The position numbers and the translations under genes are program-made. DNA of 38,065 nt from Burkholderiales bacterium (lineage in GTDB: Bacteria; Pseudomonadota; Gammaproteobacteria; Burkholderiales; UBA11063): NCBI GenBank assembly GCA_028693355.1, contig JAQUVM010000013.1:1-38065 (forward strand), in the 5' to 3' direction. How positions within the stretch are numbered: position 1 is the first letter of the stretch; each line of letters starts with the position of its first letter. Below are positions 27,337 to 35,870 of the stretch, piece after piece. The notes beneath the pieces are model-generated. The model worked only from the letters and a program-made list of their open reading frames with translations, had not been told where the DNA came from and made no database searches.

Positions 27337-27831
27337 CAATATGCTAATGGTGCATATTGGGTCTGACTTACGTCAGTTACGTTGTGTGTTTCTTGAACAT
27401 ACACACCCACTCAAATGCGCATTATCAAGCTCTAGGGAGCTTTCTATGCAGGGTTGTACCCTCTTGTTTTTCTATTTTGCTGGACGCTTCAATAATCCAA
27501 CAATTCACCCGCCGCCGTCTCGCTCGGCACGAGACCAACCCATTTATTGACTACGCTTACGCTTGCAAGGTTGGCTGAACGCCAATCATAAATCGGTTGG
27601 TCTCGTGCCTCGCTGGGGCGGGCACTTTGACGGCGGCTCTCGCAAGCGCTTTGTCAATTGTGGGCAATTGTCTTTGCTCTCAACTTCTGGGGAAGTTTCG
27701 TTGCTTGGTGGTCGTCACAACTTTGTTTGGGACAAAGTTTGTTCCTCGTTCGTTGATTCTAGGGAATCATCTCACCAGAAACGTTACGTATGCTCTTGGG
27801 AGAGCATTCTTACTTTCGCAGTTTGGACTGC
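27337..27831 (+). other. Hairpin array: candidate structured RNA or ssDNA origin
   Basis: Perfect hairpins (stem, loop): 27337-27359 (8 bp, 7 nt), 27363-27376 (5, TTAC), 27427-27442 (AAGCTC, TAGG), 27450-27462 (5, TGT), 27511-27637 (branched, see own entry), 27655-27670 (CAATTG, TGGG), 27682-27697 (AACTTC, TGGG), 27719-27739 (AACTTTGT, TTGGG), 27754-27769 (TGATTC, TAGG), 27790-27807 (ATGCTCT, TGGG), 27818-27831 (GCAGT, TTGG). Stems differ, loops share T-N-G-G on the plus strand only, and the last six centres are 26-40 nt apart. GC is clearly higher than in the flanks. An 11-bp direct repeat, GCTGGACGCTT (27479-27489, 27863-27873), lies in the block and just past its right end. The whole gap 27215-27970 shows no convincing gene. 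Confidence 0.8.
27511..27637. repeat. Large branched inverted repeat inside the hairpin block
   Basis: Outer arms GCCGCCGTC (27511-27519) and GACGGCGGC (27629-27637), 9 bp. Inner arms GGCACGAGACCAACC (27526-27540) and GGTTGGTCTCGTGCC (27595-27609), 15 bp, all perfect. In the central loop a further 7-bp hairpin, GGTTGGC-TGAAC-GCCAATC (27569-27587, one G-T pair). It could extrude as a cruciform or fold as one RNA or ssDNA domain. Confidence 0.88.
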
Positions 27832-27970
27832 TCATTCTGCATAGCTACGCACAAAAATCTACGCTGGACGCTTGTTTTTTGTTTGTTAGGTTCTGCTTGA
27901 ATCTGGGCGGTGGGTTTTATCATTTGTATTTTATTTCGTTCTATATTTAGTTATTTCTTTGGAGTTTATT

Positions 27971-28324
27971 ATGGACAATTTTAATAATCAGTTGATGGAT
28001 GGCTTATATAAGCTACTAACAACAAAATATGTGGATTTTATTTTATCTCATAGCTTATTAATTGGTTTTATTACTGGAGTTATCTCATTAATGCCATTTT
28101 TTATTAAACGAGTGCCTTATCTCGTAATTGTGATTCTTGGGGTTTTAGTGTCTTTTTATATCAGCAATAGATTTGATTTAAGCTTTGCTGAAGCTTTTTA
28201 CTCACCGAGATTTAGCTTTGTAGCTAGATTTCTTGGAGATTTTATTATTGGTTGTATCTGTGGTTTTGCGGTAGCAAATACTATACAACGTATTCGAGGA
28301 GAACATGACCATGTCAGTAACTAA
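27971..28324 (+). CDS. Small three-span membrane protein of the transfer module
   Basis: 117 aa from ATG 27971; GGAG at 27961-27964 decides the start. Hydrophobic segments lie at about 26-45, 50-64 and 86-103; a charged tail (RIRGEHDHVSN) ends it. It overlaps the coupling protein start by 20 nt, so the two are translationally coupled and may interact in the membrane. No named family recognised. Confidence 0.7.
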   Translation: MDNFNNQLMDGLYKLLTTKYVDFILSHSLLIGFITGVISLMPFFIKRVPYLVIVILGVLVSFYISNRFDLSFAEAFYSPRFSFVARFLGDFIIGCICGFAVANTIQRIRGEHDHVSN

Positions 28325-30365
28325 TCAATTAATGGATTATTCTGTTATTACAGAGTATCTAATGAATAATATGAGCTATTTAGTAATGTTTGGCTTCTTG
28401 TTATATAACTTACCATTGCTATTCAAGCTTAAATCTGAGACTGGTTATATTATGCGTGCGGGAATAATGTCGATTGCGAGTCTTTCCATTATTCCCGCTA
28501 CCATGATACTACCTGAAACATATCCAATAGATTTTAAATTAGTTATGTGGGCAATATGCTTTTTAAGTGGAGTTGCATTTGCATCATTCGGAGCTAGAAG
28601 TTTACACGCTAAGTTTAGTTTGTTGCTTAGTCGATTTACAGTTAAAAATAGTGTTAGGCGTGGTGCTAAAACTGATATACGGTATATGGGTAAAGAGTTA
28701 CCAATTATTGCAAATTATAACCCATTAAAGTTTATTAATTTAAGAAAAGGATTCTTTATTGGTTTAGATGAGAAAATAAAACCGATTTATTTAAAAAATA
28801 TGGATGATTGGTATAAACGTCATTTCTTAATAGTTGGTACTACTCGTAGTGGTAAAGGTGTAGCTATGCAGTATTTAGGAATACAAAGTTTAATGCTTGG
28901 CGAAACTATAGTCTTTTTAGATCCTAAGGGTGATAAGTATATGCCACATATATTTAAAGCTAAATGCGATGAGTTGAATGTTCCATATAACTATATAGAC
29001 TTAACTTGTGATGTGCCACAAATTAACTTAATTGCAGACTTTAATAGTCGTGACTTAAAGAATTGTTTAGTTTAAGCATTCTCTCAACGTGAGATTGGTT
29101 CTGAATCTGATGTGTACCGTAAGAATGAGCAAGAATTTCTGGAAAACTTTGTACACTTCATTTGCCAAGCAAATACAGAGAACATTGACGGTGATCATTG
29201 TGATGCTAATGACGGAGATATAAAGTTTATTCATAAGTCATTAGTTGAAATATGTCGTGATTATGATTTAAGTCGCTACGCTGATAAGTATAAATCATCT
29301 GTATCAGATTTAAACAAGCTATGTAATATCAAATCTATTAATGCAAATAGTGGTAAATCACTATCTGAATTAATTGTAGATGGTGGATGTATTTACATAG
29401 TTGGTGATTTACTTGATGAGACTATGAAGAAGATACAACGTTTTATATTCTGCCGTGTAGTTCAATTAGCACGTAACCATGCTAATGAAGCAGACCGCAA
29501 TGGTACTAAAGAGCAAAATATAACAGTATTTGCTGATGAGTTAGTAGCACACATTTCAAGATTCGTAGCTGAGAGCTATACAGTGAGCCTTGGCTGGGGA
29601 TTAAAAATAGTAAGTGCAATTCAAGACTTAAAACTTTTAAAAGGTGCTCCAGCTGATTTAGACCCTGATTTTTTAATTGGTGCAATATTTGGCAATAGTC
29701 AGAATAAGCTGTTTTATAGAGCTGATGATATAGCTACTGCTGACTTTTTATCTGATATGACAGGTAAGATACAAATAGAAGAAGAACAAAAGCTAGTTAC
29801 TAGAAATTCACTTAATTCTGAAAAGTTAGATAAGCAAACTAGATTAATACAGTCTGAGCGCAATTACTTTGATAGGAATATGATTTTAAATCTAAAGCAG
29901 TTTGAAGCTGTATTTTGTGCATCTCTAGGATATAGAAATACTATTGCATCATTATGTAAAACATCACCTGTGATTATCAAACAAAATGGTAATAATGTGG
30001 TTAACGGTAAAAAGCTAATTGAGGTAATTGATATTCAGAATAATTATGAATATGAAAATCAAGGTATTAATACTCAAGATTCAACCAATAAAAATGATGA
30101 TTCTAATGAAGTTAGCACTATTAGCGATAGTGAACAGTTATTTTTAGATAATTGGCGTGATGAATTAAATAAACATAATGCTTTAATTAATGAATTAACA
30201 CAAACTACAAAAAATATAGACTGTACAGAAAATCAAGAATTTATACATACTAAAAATTATACTAATACAAATGGAGAAAATAATGCAAACAATCAACCAC
30301 GCAATAACAACAGAAACAGCCAAACAAAAGAGAATAGCACCAGCAAACCTGATTACCTCTTCTAA
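28305..30365 (+). pseudogene. VirD4/TraD-type coupling protein, interrupted by TAA
   Basis: Type IV coupling proteins are hexameric inner-membrane ATPases that feed DNA to the secretion channel. Three membrane segments fill residues 20-100, then FLIVGTTRSGKGVAMQYLG (Walker A, about 180-198) and IVFLDPKGDKY. Codon 257 (29073-29075) is TAA in the middle of the motor domain. The same frame goes on without shift (AFSQREIGSESDVYRKNEQE) through the Walker B-like ITVFADELVAHIS and later QDLKLLKG to 30365. One base change restores a 686-aa protein; CAA (Gln) is a plausible ancestor. The C-terminal tail is Asn-rich. Two polypeptides or a read-through product remain possible. Confidence 0.85.
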
Positions 30366-31065
30366 ATTACCGCATGCGGCTAAAATGGCTATATTTAATG
30401 AACGGATTAATAAAGTACTTAGATTTCTAATTGAAGAGAATTACTCTAGCCTAGAAAATCTATCTTTATTATTAGATGTACCTAAACAAACTGTAATACG
30501 TTTAACTAAACACCTATGTGAGAAAAATTATTTAGTCAAACTTGATGTAGATGTTGGCTTAGCTAGAAATATATCTGTATTTCAGCCAACTAATACAGGA
30601 ATTATGTTTGTAATAGATGTTGATGAAGAATTACCAGAACTACGTGAAGTAAGTAAAGTTAATGCTACAACTATATATCATGATTTGAAATTACAGCAAA
30701 TCAGGTTTAAACTTGAAGCACAAGGATATCATAGCTTTCAAAGTTCATGGCATTTAACTAGGTTACTCAGGAAACGAGCTGAGAAAGCTCCGAAGATACC
30801 AGACTATACTTGTATCAACCCAGATGGTCATAAAGTTGCAATTGAATACGAAAGGACAATTAAAACAAGAAAGCGTTATTAAGAAATCATTGGGCAATAT
30901 ATGGATATCAAAGAACGTGGAATTATAAAGCAAGTTATTTATTTTACTGATGATGGGTTTGCTGAGAAACTAAGAAACATGTTTGCTGGGATTGAGTATG
31001 TTTATAGGAACGGAAGGACTGAGAAATATATAGCAAATATGATCAACTATTTTAGCTTTTATTAA
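30283..31065 (+). pseudogene. Replication-relaxation family protein, interrupted by TAA
   Basis: Winged-helix N-terminus (LIEENYSSLENLSLLLDVPKQTVIRLTKHL) followed by the replication-relaxation type core: IYHDLKLQQIRFKLEAQGY and the PDGHKVAIEYERTIKTRKRY segment, as in relaxase-like mobilization proteins. ATG 30283 is chosen for the GGAG 6 nt upstream; it overlaps the coupling gene by 83 nt. Codon 200 (30880-30882) is TAA, directly after KTRKRY. The frame continues with EIIGQYMDIKERGIIKQVIY to TAA at 31063. Family members usually read RYxEIIxQY here, so one substitution explains the stop. Confidence 0.72.
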
Positions 31066-31117
31066 TTAAATCTAGAATGCTATCATATTTTGATTTACAA
31101 TCAACGAAGAACTAAAA

Positions 31118-31143
31118 TAAATACTTAATATATTAAGTATTTA
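31118..31143. promoter_or_regulatory. 26-bp perfect palindrome before the cargo operon
   Basis: Arms TAAATACTTAATA / TATTAAGTATTTA meet without a spacer. It lies 53 bp after the relaxation gene and 140 bp before the RelA/SpoT-like start. The spacer-free form fits a dimeric regulator site better than a terminator. Confidence 0.6.
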
Positions 31144-31161
31144 AGTTAAAATTATGAGCTA

Positions 31162-31189
31162 TAAATTAAATCATACATGATGTAATTTA
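31162..31189. promoter_or_regulatory. Second inverted repeat before the cargo operon
   Basis: TAAATTA-a-ATCAT, two bases, ATGAT-g-TAATTTA: 12 of 13 positions pair. It lies 18 bp after the 26-bp palindrome, and both are ahead of the three-gene operon, suggesting cooperative or dual regulator binding. Confidence 0.55.
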
Positions 31190-31282
31190 GAATTTTAACA
31201 TGATAATCCTTCATTGATTGGATTACCATAAATTTAAATATGGAAAACTTGATAAAACAAGACAAAAGTACTGGAATTAATT

Positions 31283-32869
31283 ATGATAAAACAGCAAAAT
31301 TTAGTTATCAGTTTTTTAATAGAGCAATACAAAGATGACGAGCTTCAAGATAATTTAGCTAGTGTTTCTAATAAAATCAGAAATATTTTAGATGACTTCA
31401 TAAGAAGCTATGCACCAAATTTAATAAAAACTCACGCCATTAAAGGCACAGTAAAAAAATATGACATCATTTACAGAGTGAAAGACCACAATAGTTTAAA
31501 AGAGAAATTTTATAGGTCAAACTTGTTAACTAAACATTTCCCAGAAATTATGATAAATAAATTAATAAATGATGATGAAGATTATAAATCAGATCCAAAT
31601 ATCTTGTCTGAAATTGATTGTATCTACGAAAAAATGGGCGACATTATAGGAATAAGAGTTTTGACAGATTTAGAGTCAGAAGTAAAATATTTATTTCAAA
31701 ACATAAGCTCACAAAGGCAAGAACTAGCTACATTAGGTATAACCTTCAGCGAAAACACCATTCTTCATCAGCCGGAACAAATGGATAATGGCTTATATAT
31801 TTATAAGCTTGATGGGTCTTATAAAGGTCGCTACTCTTTTGAACTGCAAATAAAGAGTAGAATGTCAGCTGCATGGGGTGATATGGAACATTCCGCTTTT
31901 TATAAAGACCATTCAATTTCTCCAGTGCGTGAAATTACAAAGAACACTATGACTAGTATAGGTTATCTTTTACATAATATTGACACTATGATTGAATCAA
32001 CATTATCTGCAGAACCTAACTATGAGAAAAACTCTAAGGTTTATACGTTTTTAAATACTTTCGACACGTTATATTCTACATCAATTTCAAATATTCTAGA
32101 TGGTGTCACTTTTAGCACTCAACATATTGAAAAGTTAATGTTTAATCTTTATGATTTCCTCTATAAAGATCCTAAAGTTGAGTTACCAAAAATATCAACA
32201 CATTTAGTTGATAACCAATATACTTCTATTAAATATAGTCAGTATTGCAAGTTTAGAGATCGTAACTATAATAGCATTATACTAGAAATGATCCTTGCTG
32301 GATGGTATGTCGATTTAAATAAACTTAATACTTTAGAGGCTGGTGATTATGATGCGTTTCTTGAGTGGTTTTTGGCAAATATATGTGAATCAATAATTAA
32401 GCAATATATTTCTGATTATAATGTCAATGAGCTAGATCAGAATCAGTGTAGAGAATTAATCACGCTGCATTTCGATAATTGCTGTAACTTTAGTCATGAT
32501 ATGAAATATATATTAGAAATATCAATATATAAATCATTAAATGATATATTTCTCAAATATAAAGAGCGTCAAGATGATGGTGATAGTACAATATCACAAG
32601 ATAATAAATTCTTAAACATTTTAAGTAAATCAATTCTTAATGAAAATCTTGATAGCTGTGACGTTGCTGATCTTCAAGAATTCGAAACATTCTTAACTAA
32701 TTCTGATATAACCGAATGCCTAAAAAATACTACGCTATGTCATCGTGACTTAATTAAATTTATCGGTACAACTATTGAAAGAGTTACTAATAGTGATGTA
32801 AGTCAACATGATGATATGAATCAAGAAAATATATTACAATCAGCTACAGAATTTTTGGCAAAAGGTTAA
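31283..32869 (+). CDS. RelA/SpoT-domain protein, alarmone-synthetase-like
   Basis: The N-terminal about 235 aa follow the RelA/SpoT nucleotidyltransferase pattern: IYRVKDHNSLKEKFYR (63-78, like the RVKxxxSIxxK motif), EKMGDIIGIRVLTDLE (116-131; Asp120, Arg125) and YSFELQIKSRMSAAWGDMEHSAFYK (184-208, like EIQxRTxxxxxWaxxEHxxxYK). Members make (p)ppGpp or other pyrophosphorylated nucleotides or RNAs. The usual GYxSxH segment is not clear (GLYIYKLDG instead), so the exact reaction is open. The C-terminal 290 aa are helical and unrecognised. No HD hydrolase domain is seen. First gene of a tight operon. Confidence 0.8.
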   Translation: MIKQQNLVISFLIEQYKDDELQDNLASVSNKIRNILDDFIRSYAPNLIKTHAIKGTVKKYDIIYRVKDHNSLKEKFYRSNLLTKHFPEIMINKLINDDEDYKSDPNILSEIDCIYEKMGDIIGIRVLTDLESEVKYLFQNISSQRQELATLGITFSENTILHQPEQMDNGLYIYKLDGSYKGRYSFELQIKSRMSAAWGDMEHSAFYKDHSISPVREITKNTMTSIGYLLHNIDTMIESTLSAEPNYEKNSKVYTFLNTFDTLYSTSISNILDGVTFSTQHIEKLMFNLYDFLYKDPKVELPKISTHLVDNQYTSIKYSQYCKFRDRNYNSIILEMILAGWYVDLNKLNTLEAGDYDAFLEWFLANICESIIKQYISDYNVNELDQNQCRELITLHFDNCCNFSHDMKYILEISIYKSLNDIFLKYKERQDDGDSTISQDNKFLNILSKSILNENLDSCDVADLQEFETFLTNSDITECLKNTTLCHRDLIKFIGTTIERVTNSDVSQHDDMNQENILQSATEFLAKG

Positions 32870-32882
32870 AAGGAAATAACAA

Positions 32883-34037
32883 ATGACATTTATAACATAT
32901 TTTCAAAATGAACAAAAATTTATTTCAACAATACTAACTTCTAAAGAAATAATACTAAATAGTGATGTAATTATTTATGGCGCAAAAAATGATGATGGAT
33001 ATGGTTATCAAAGACCAATTCAAAAACAACATTTAAATAAAATAATTAAATATATAACAGAAAACCCTAAAGATTTTATGTTGCCAACTTCAATTGTATT
33101 AGCAGTAAACTCTAAATATGCTGATGAACTAGTCAAATCTTCTAATATTGATTCTCTTCGAGAATCATATGGCCGCATATTCAGAATTGTTGATGGTCAG
33201 CATAGAATTTTTGCTATTGCATCCATAATAAAAGATGCAAATGCTAATATAGATTTAAAAAATAAATTAATTGATTTTAATTTTAACGTAATTATATTAG
33301 TGATAAATGAATCTAGAATAACAACTGAAATGGATGTATTCATTGATATAAATTCAAAAGCAAAAAGACTACAAACTGATCTAGTAAATCTTGCAAAATA
33401 TAGAGCAATGAAAATACTACATCCTAATGATAATGTAAGTTATGAAGAATGTATACAATTTATTTGTATGCAAACAGCGTACCTTTTAAATAATAAATTA
33501 AATGATACTGATGTCAAATTAAATAACCCATGGCTATACGGTATAAAATTTGAATTACCAAATAAAGATCTTGGAATAACAAGCAACGGAATAATAAGCA
33601 TTTCATCATTCACTAAATCAATTACAGGAATAGTAAAATTAAAATACAAGAAAATTCACACTACGCAACATGATATGGAATTAATAAAAGCTTTAGAAGA
33701 CGTTGCTGTTGAAGTTTATCGTATATTGCTAATTTCATGGAATATTGTTATGAATAAATGGATCGGTTGTTTTAACATTGGAGGAATTCTATATAATAAT
33801 AAATATTATTTACAAAAAACCATGGGAACATCAGCAATTCATCTTGTTTTATATGATATTATATTAAGTAATCAAAAAAAACATAATGATCATAAGAATT
33901 TTGAACATGAATTTTCTAATATTATAAATAATAGTCCACTAACTGATGATGATTGGTTATCATCTGGCAAATTTTCTGGATACACATCTGAATCAGGATT
34001 TAGAAAAATAGCTGATATGATAAAAAATAATATTTAA
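32883..34037 (+). CDS. DGQHR-domain protein
   Basis: 384 aa. The signature VDGQHRIFAI is at 103-112, preceded by YQRPIQKQHLNKIIKYI (42-58) and followed by MDVFIDINSKAKRLQTDLV (150-168), which together define the DGQHR / DndB-like fold. That fold is distantly related to ParB-type NTP-binding domains. DndB regulates phosphorothioate DNA modification; DpdB-like members occur in 7-deazaguanine DNA modification. Neither dnd nor dpd genes are visible here. It starts 13 nt after the RelA/SpoT-like gene, with AAAGGAAA before the ATG, so they are co-expressed. Confidence 0.85.
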   Translation: MTFITYFQNEQKFISTILTSKEIILNSDVIIYGAKNDDGYGYQRPIQKQHLNKIIKYITENPKDFMLPTSIVLAVNSKYADELVKSSNIDSLRESYGRIFRIVDGQHRIFAIASIIKDANANIDLKNKLIDFNFNVIILVINESRITTEMDVFIDINSKAKRLQTDLVNLAKYRAMKILHPNDNVSYEECIQFICMQTAYLLNNKLNDTDVKLNNPWLYGIKFELPNKDLGITSNGIISISSFTKSITGIVKLKYKKIHTTQHDMELIKALEDVAVEVYRILLISWNIVMNKWIGCFNIGGILYNNKYYLQKTMGTSAIHLVLYDIILSNQKKHNDHKNFEHEFSNIINNSPLTDDDWLSSGKFSGYTSESGFRKIADMIKNNI

Positions 34038-34057
34038 CATTATTAAAAGTAATATAA

Positions 34058-35698
34058 ATGTTAAACAAATTAAATAATCTTATAAGTAACTCATTAGAAA
34101 ATGAGTTACTTGAATTCAAAGAAGCTAAAAACACCTATGACCTAGATAAGTTGGGTAAATACTTTAGCGCATTAAGCAATGAAGCAAATTTAAGCAACTC
34201 TAGTGAAGCATGGTTAATCTTTGGGGTTAATGACAAACGCAATATCATTGGTACGCAATTTCGCCCTAAATTTGCTGATTTACAAAGCTTAAAAGCAGAA
34301 GTAGCTAATCATACAACTAATAGAATTACGTTTATTGATATTCATGAGGTTATAACTGAATCAGGTCGAGTAATAATGTTTCAAATACCTCCAGCACCAA
34401 ATGGATTACCTATTGCATGGAAGGGTCATTACTATGGTAGAGATGGTGAAGAACTGCAACCTCTTAATTTAGAAGAAATAGACCGCATTCGCCGTAAATC
34501 TACTTTTATTGATTGGAGTTCTGGAATATGCGAATCTGCCACTGTCAATGATTTAGATAGTGCAGCAATTGAAAAAGCTAGATTACAGTATAAAGTTAAG
34601 CACCCACATTTAGTTGAACAAATTAATCAATGGGATGATACTACATTTTTAAATAAAGCCAAATTATTAATTAATAACCAGATAACAAATACTGCAATTT
34701 TATTACTTGGTAAATCTGAATCAGAACATTTTATCAGCCCTGCACTGGCTAAAATTACATGGATATTAAAAGATAAAGATAATCTTGAACTTGATTACCA
34801 ACATTTTAGTTGTCCATTTCTATTAAATGTTGAAGCTGTTTATAGTAAAATTAGAAATCTCAAATATCGGTATATTCGTGATGGTTCACTATTCCCTGAA
34901 GAAATTGAGCAATATGACCCATATATAATTCGTGAGGCTTTAAATAACTGTATAGCACATCAGGATTATACTGTTACTGGTAGAATCAATGTGGTTGAAA
35001 ATGATGGTAGCTCTCTTGTCTTCTCTAATGCTGGTTCATTTATACCAGGCTCAGTAGAAAATGTTATTGAACAAGATGCTCCACAAGAACAATACCGTAA
35101 TCCATTTCTAGCTAATGCTATGGTTAATCTAAATATGATTGATACTATTGGTAGTGGGATAAAACGTATTTTTACTATTCAAAAGCGCCGTTTCTTCCCG
35201 ATGCCAGATTACACCATAGACAATAATCGAGTTATGGTTACTATAACTGGTAAAGTATTAGATATGGCATATGCTAAACTATTAGCAACTAATCCAGAGT
35301 TATCTTTAGTTGATATTTTGTTATTAGATAAAGTGCAGAAGAAAAAACCATTAACTGATGAAGAGATAACTCATTTACGTACCAATGGCTTTATTGAAGG
35401 TCGAAAGCCAAATGTATATATATCGTCTACGATAGCTCACGAGACAGCACAGCAAACTGACTACATGAAGCAAAAAGGTATTGATAACGAGTATTGCCGC
35501 AAAATGATCATTGATTATTTAACTAAATTTAAAACTGGGACTCGTGAAAATTTTGAAAAAATTATCTTGAGTAAATTACCAGATGTTTTAAATGATACGC
35601 AAAAGAAAAATAAAATCCGCAATGTTTTGCAAAGCTTAAAAGATAAAAATATAATTGAAATTGATCATGGTAAATCTTGGAGAATTAAAAATGTCTAG
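34058..35698 (+). CDS. AlbA_2 (Schlafen-type) and GHKL ATPase-like protein
   Basis: 546 aa. The AlbA_2 domain (about 1-145) has NELLEFKEAKNTYDLDKLGKY, AWLIFGVNDKRNIIG and the closing YYGRDGEELQPLNLEEIDRI. A GHKL-like C-terminal ATPase domain (about 255-400) shows the N-box REALNNCIAHQDY (292-304) and FSNAGSFIPGSVENVI. A winged-helix tail (about 490-546) ends it. This architecture is often annotated as RecG-like helicase or transcriptional regulator, but no helicase motifs are present. Such proteins are frequent in mobile and defence islands. It lies 20 nt after the DGQHR gene. The TAG stop is inside the terminator stem. Confidence 0.85.
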   Translation: MLNKLNNLISNSLENELLEFKEAKNTYDLDKLGKYFSALSNEANLSNSSEAWLIFGVNDKRNIIGTQFRPKFADLQSLKAEVANHTTNRITFIDIHEVITESGRVIMFQIPPAPNGLPIAWKGHYYGRDGEELQPLNLEEIDRIRRKSTFIDWSSGICESATVNDLDSAAIEKARLQYKVKHPHLVEQINQWDDTTFLNKAKLLINNQITNTAILLLGKSESEHFISPALAKITWILKDKDNLELDYQHFSCPFLLNVEAVYSKIRNLKYRYIRDGSLFPEEIEQYDPYIIREALNNCIAHQDYTVTGRINVVENDGSSLVFSNAGSFIPGSVENVIEQDAPQEQYRNPFLANAMVNLNMIDTIGSGIKRIFTIQKRRFFPMPDYTIDNNRVMVTITGKVLDMAYAKLLATNPELSLVDILLLDKVQKKKPLTDEEITHLRTNGFIEGRKPNVYISSTIAHETAQQTDYMKQKGIDNEYCRKMIIDYLTKFKTGTRENFEKIILSKLPDVLNDTQKKNKIRNVLQSLKDKNIIEIDHGKSWRIKNV

Positions 35699-35732
35699 TT
35701 TAGATATAAAAGAATAAACTAGACTTTTTATT
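35693..35732 (+). terminator. Terminator of the cargo operon
   Basis: A 10-bp perfect stem GTCTAGTTTA / TAAACTAGAC with a 12-nt loop, then TTTTTATT. The stop codon of the AlbA_2 gene is within the left arm. Confidence 0.85.
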
Positions 35733-35798
35733 AAATAAAACTAGACTCTCAGAATTAATTAATAACAAACATAACAACATGTTATTTTGTACAAATAT

Positions 35799-35841
35799 AA
35801 ATGTCTAGACTATATATTTGAAATAATCTAGACATTTTTTG
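35799..35841. terminator. Second CTAGAC-containing terminator
   Basis: Arms AAATGTCTAGA / TCTAGACATTT (35799-35809 and 35827-35837, 11 bp, perfect), followed by T's on the plus strand and by A/T-rich sequence on the other. It lies between convergent genes. Its arms share GTCTAG/CTAGAC with the terminator 100 bp to the left, and another CTAGAC stands at 35741-35746. Confidence 0.75.
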
Positions 35842-35870
35842 TTATCACATCTGATACCACAGATCATTGA

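Noticed and set aside
27337..27831. CRISPR array
   Set aside because: The repeated unit is a structure, not a sequence: stems differ from hairpin to hairpin, spacing is uneven and no cas genes are near.
27337..27831. Integron attC sites
   Set aside because: No GTTRRRY / RYYYAAC core pair flanks the hairpins, and no cassette ORFs or IntI-type integrase are present.
27287..27950. ORFs of 73-117 codons through the hairpin block
   Set aside because: They overlap each other in different frames, lack good ribosome binding sites, give no domain pattern, and the hairpin spacing is not a multiple of three. Open frames follow from the higher GC.
34058..35698. ATP-dependent DNA helicase RecG
   Set aside because: Only the C-terminal ATPase-like region resembles proteins so annotated; no helicase Walker A/DExx motifs are present. 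AlbA_2 plus GHKL-like is the better description.
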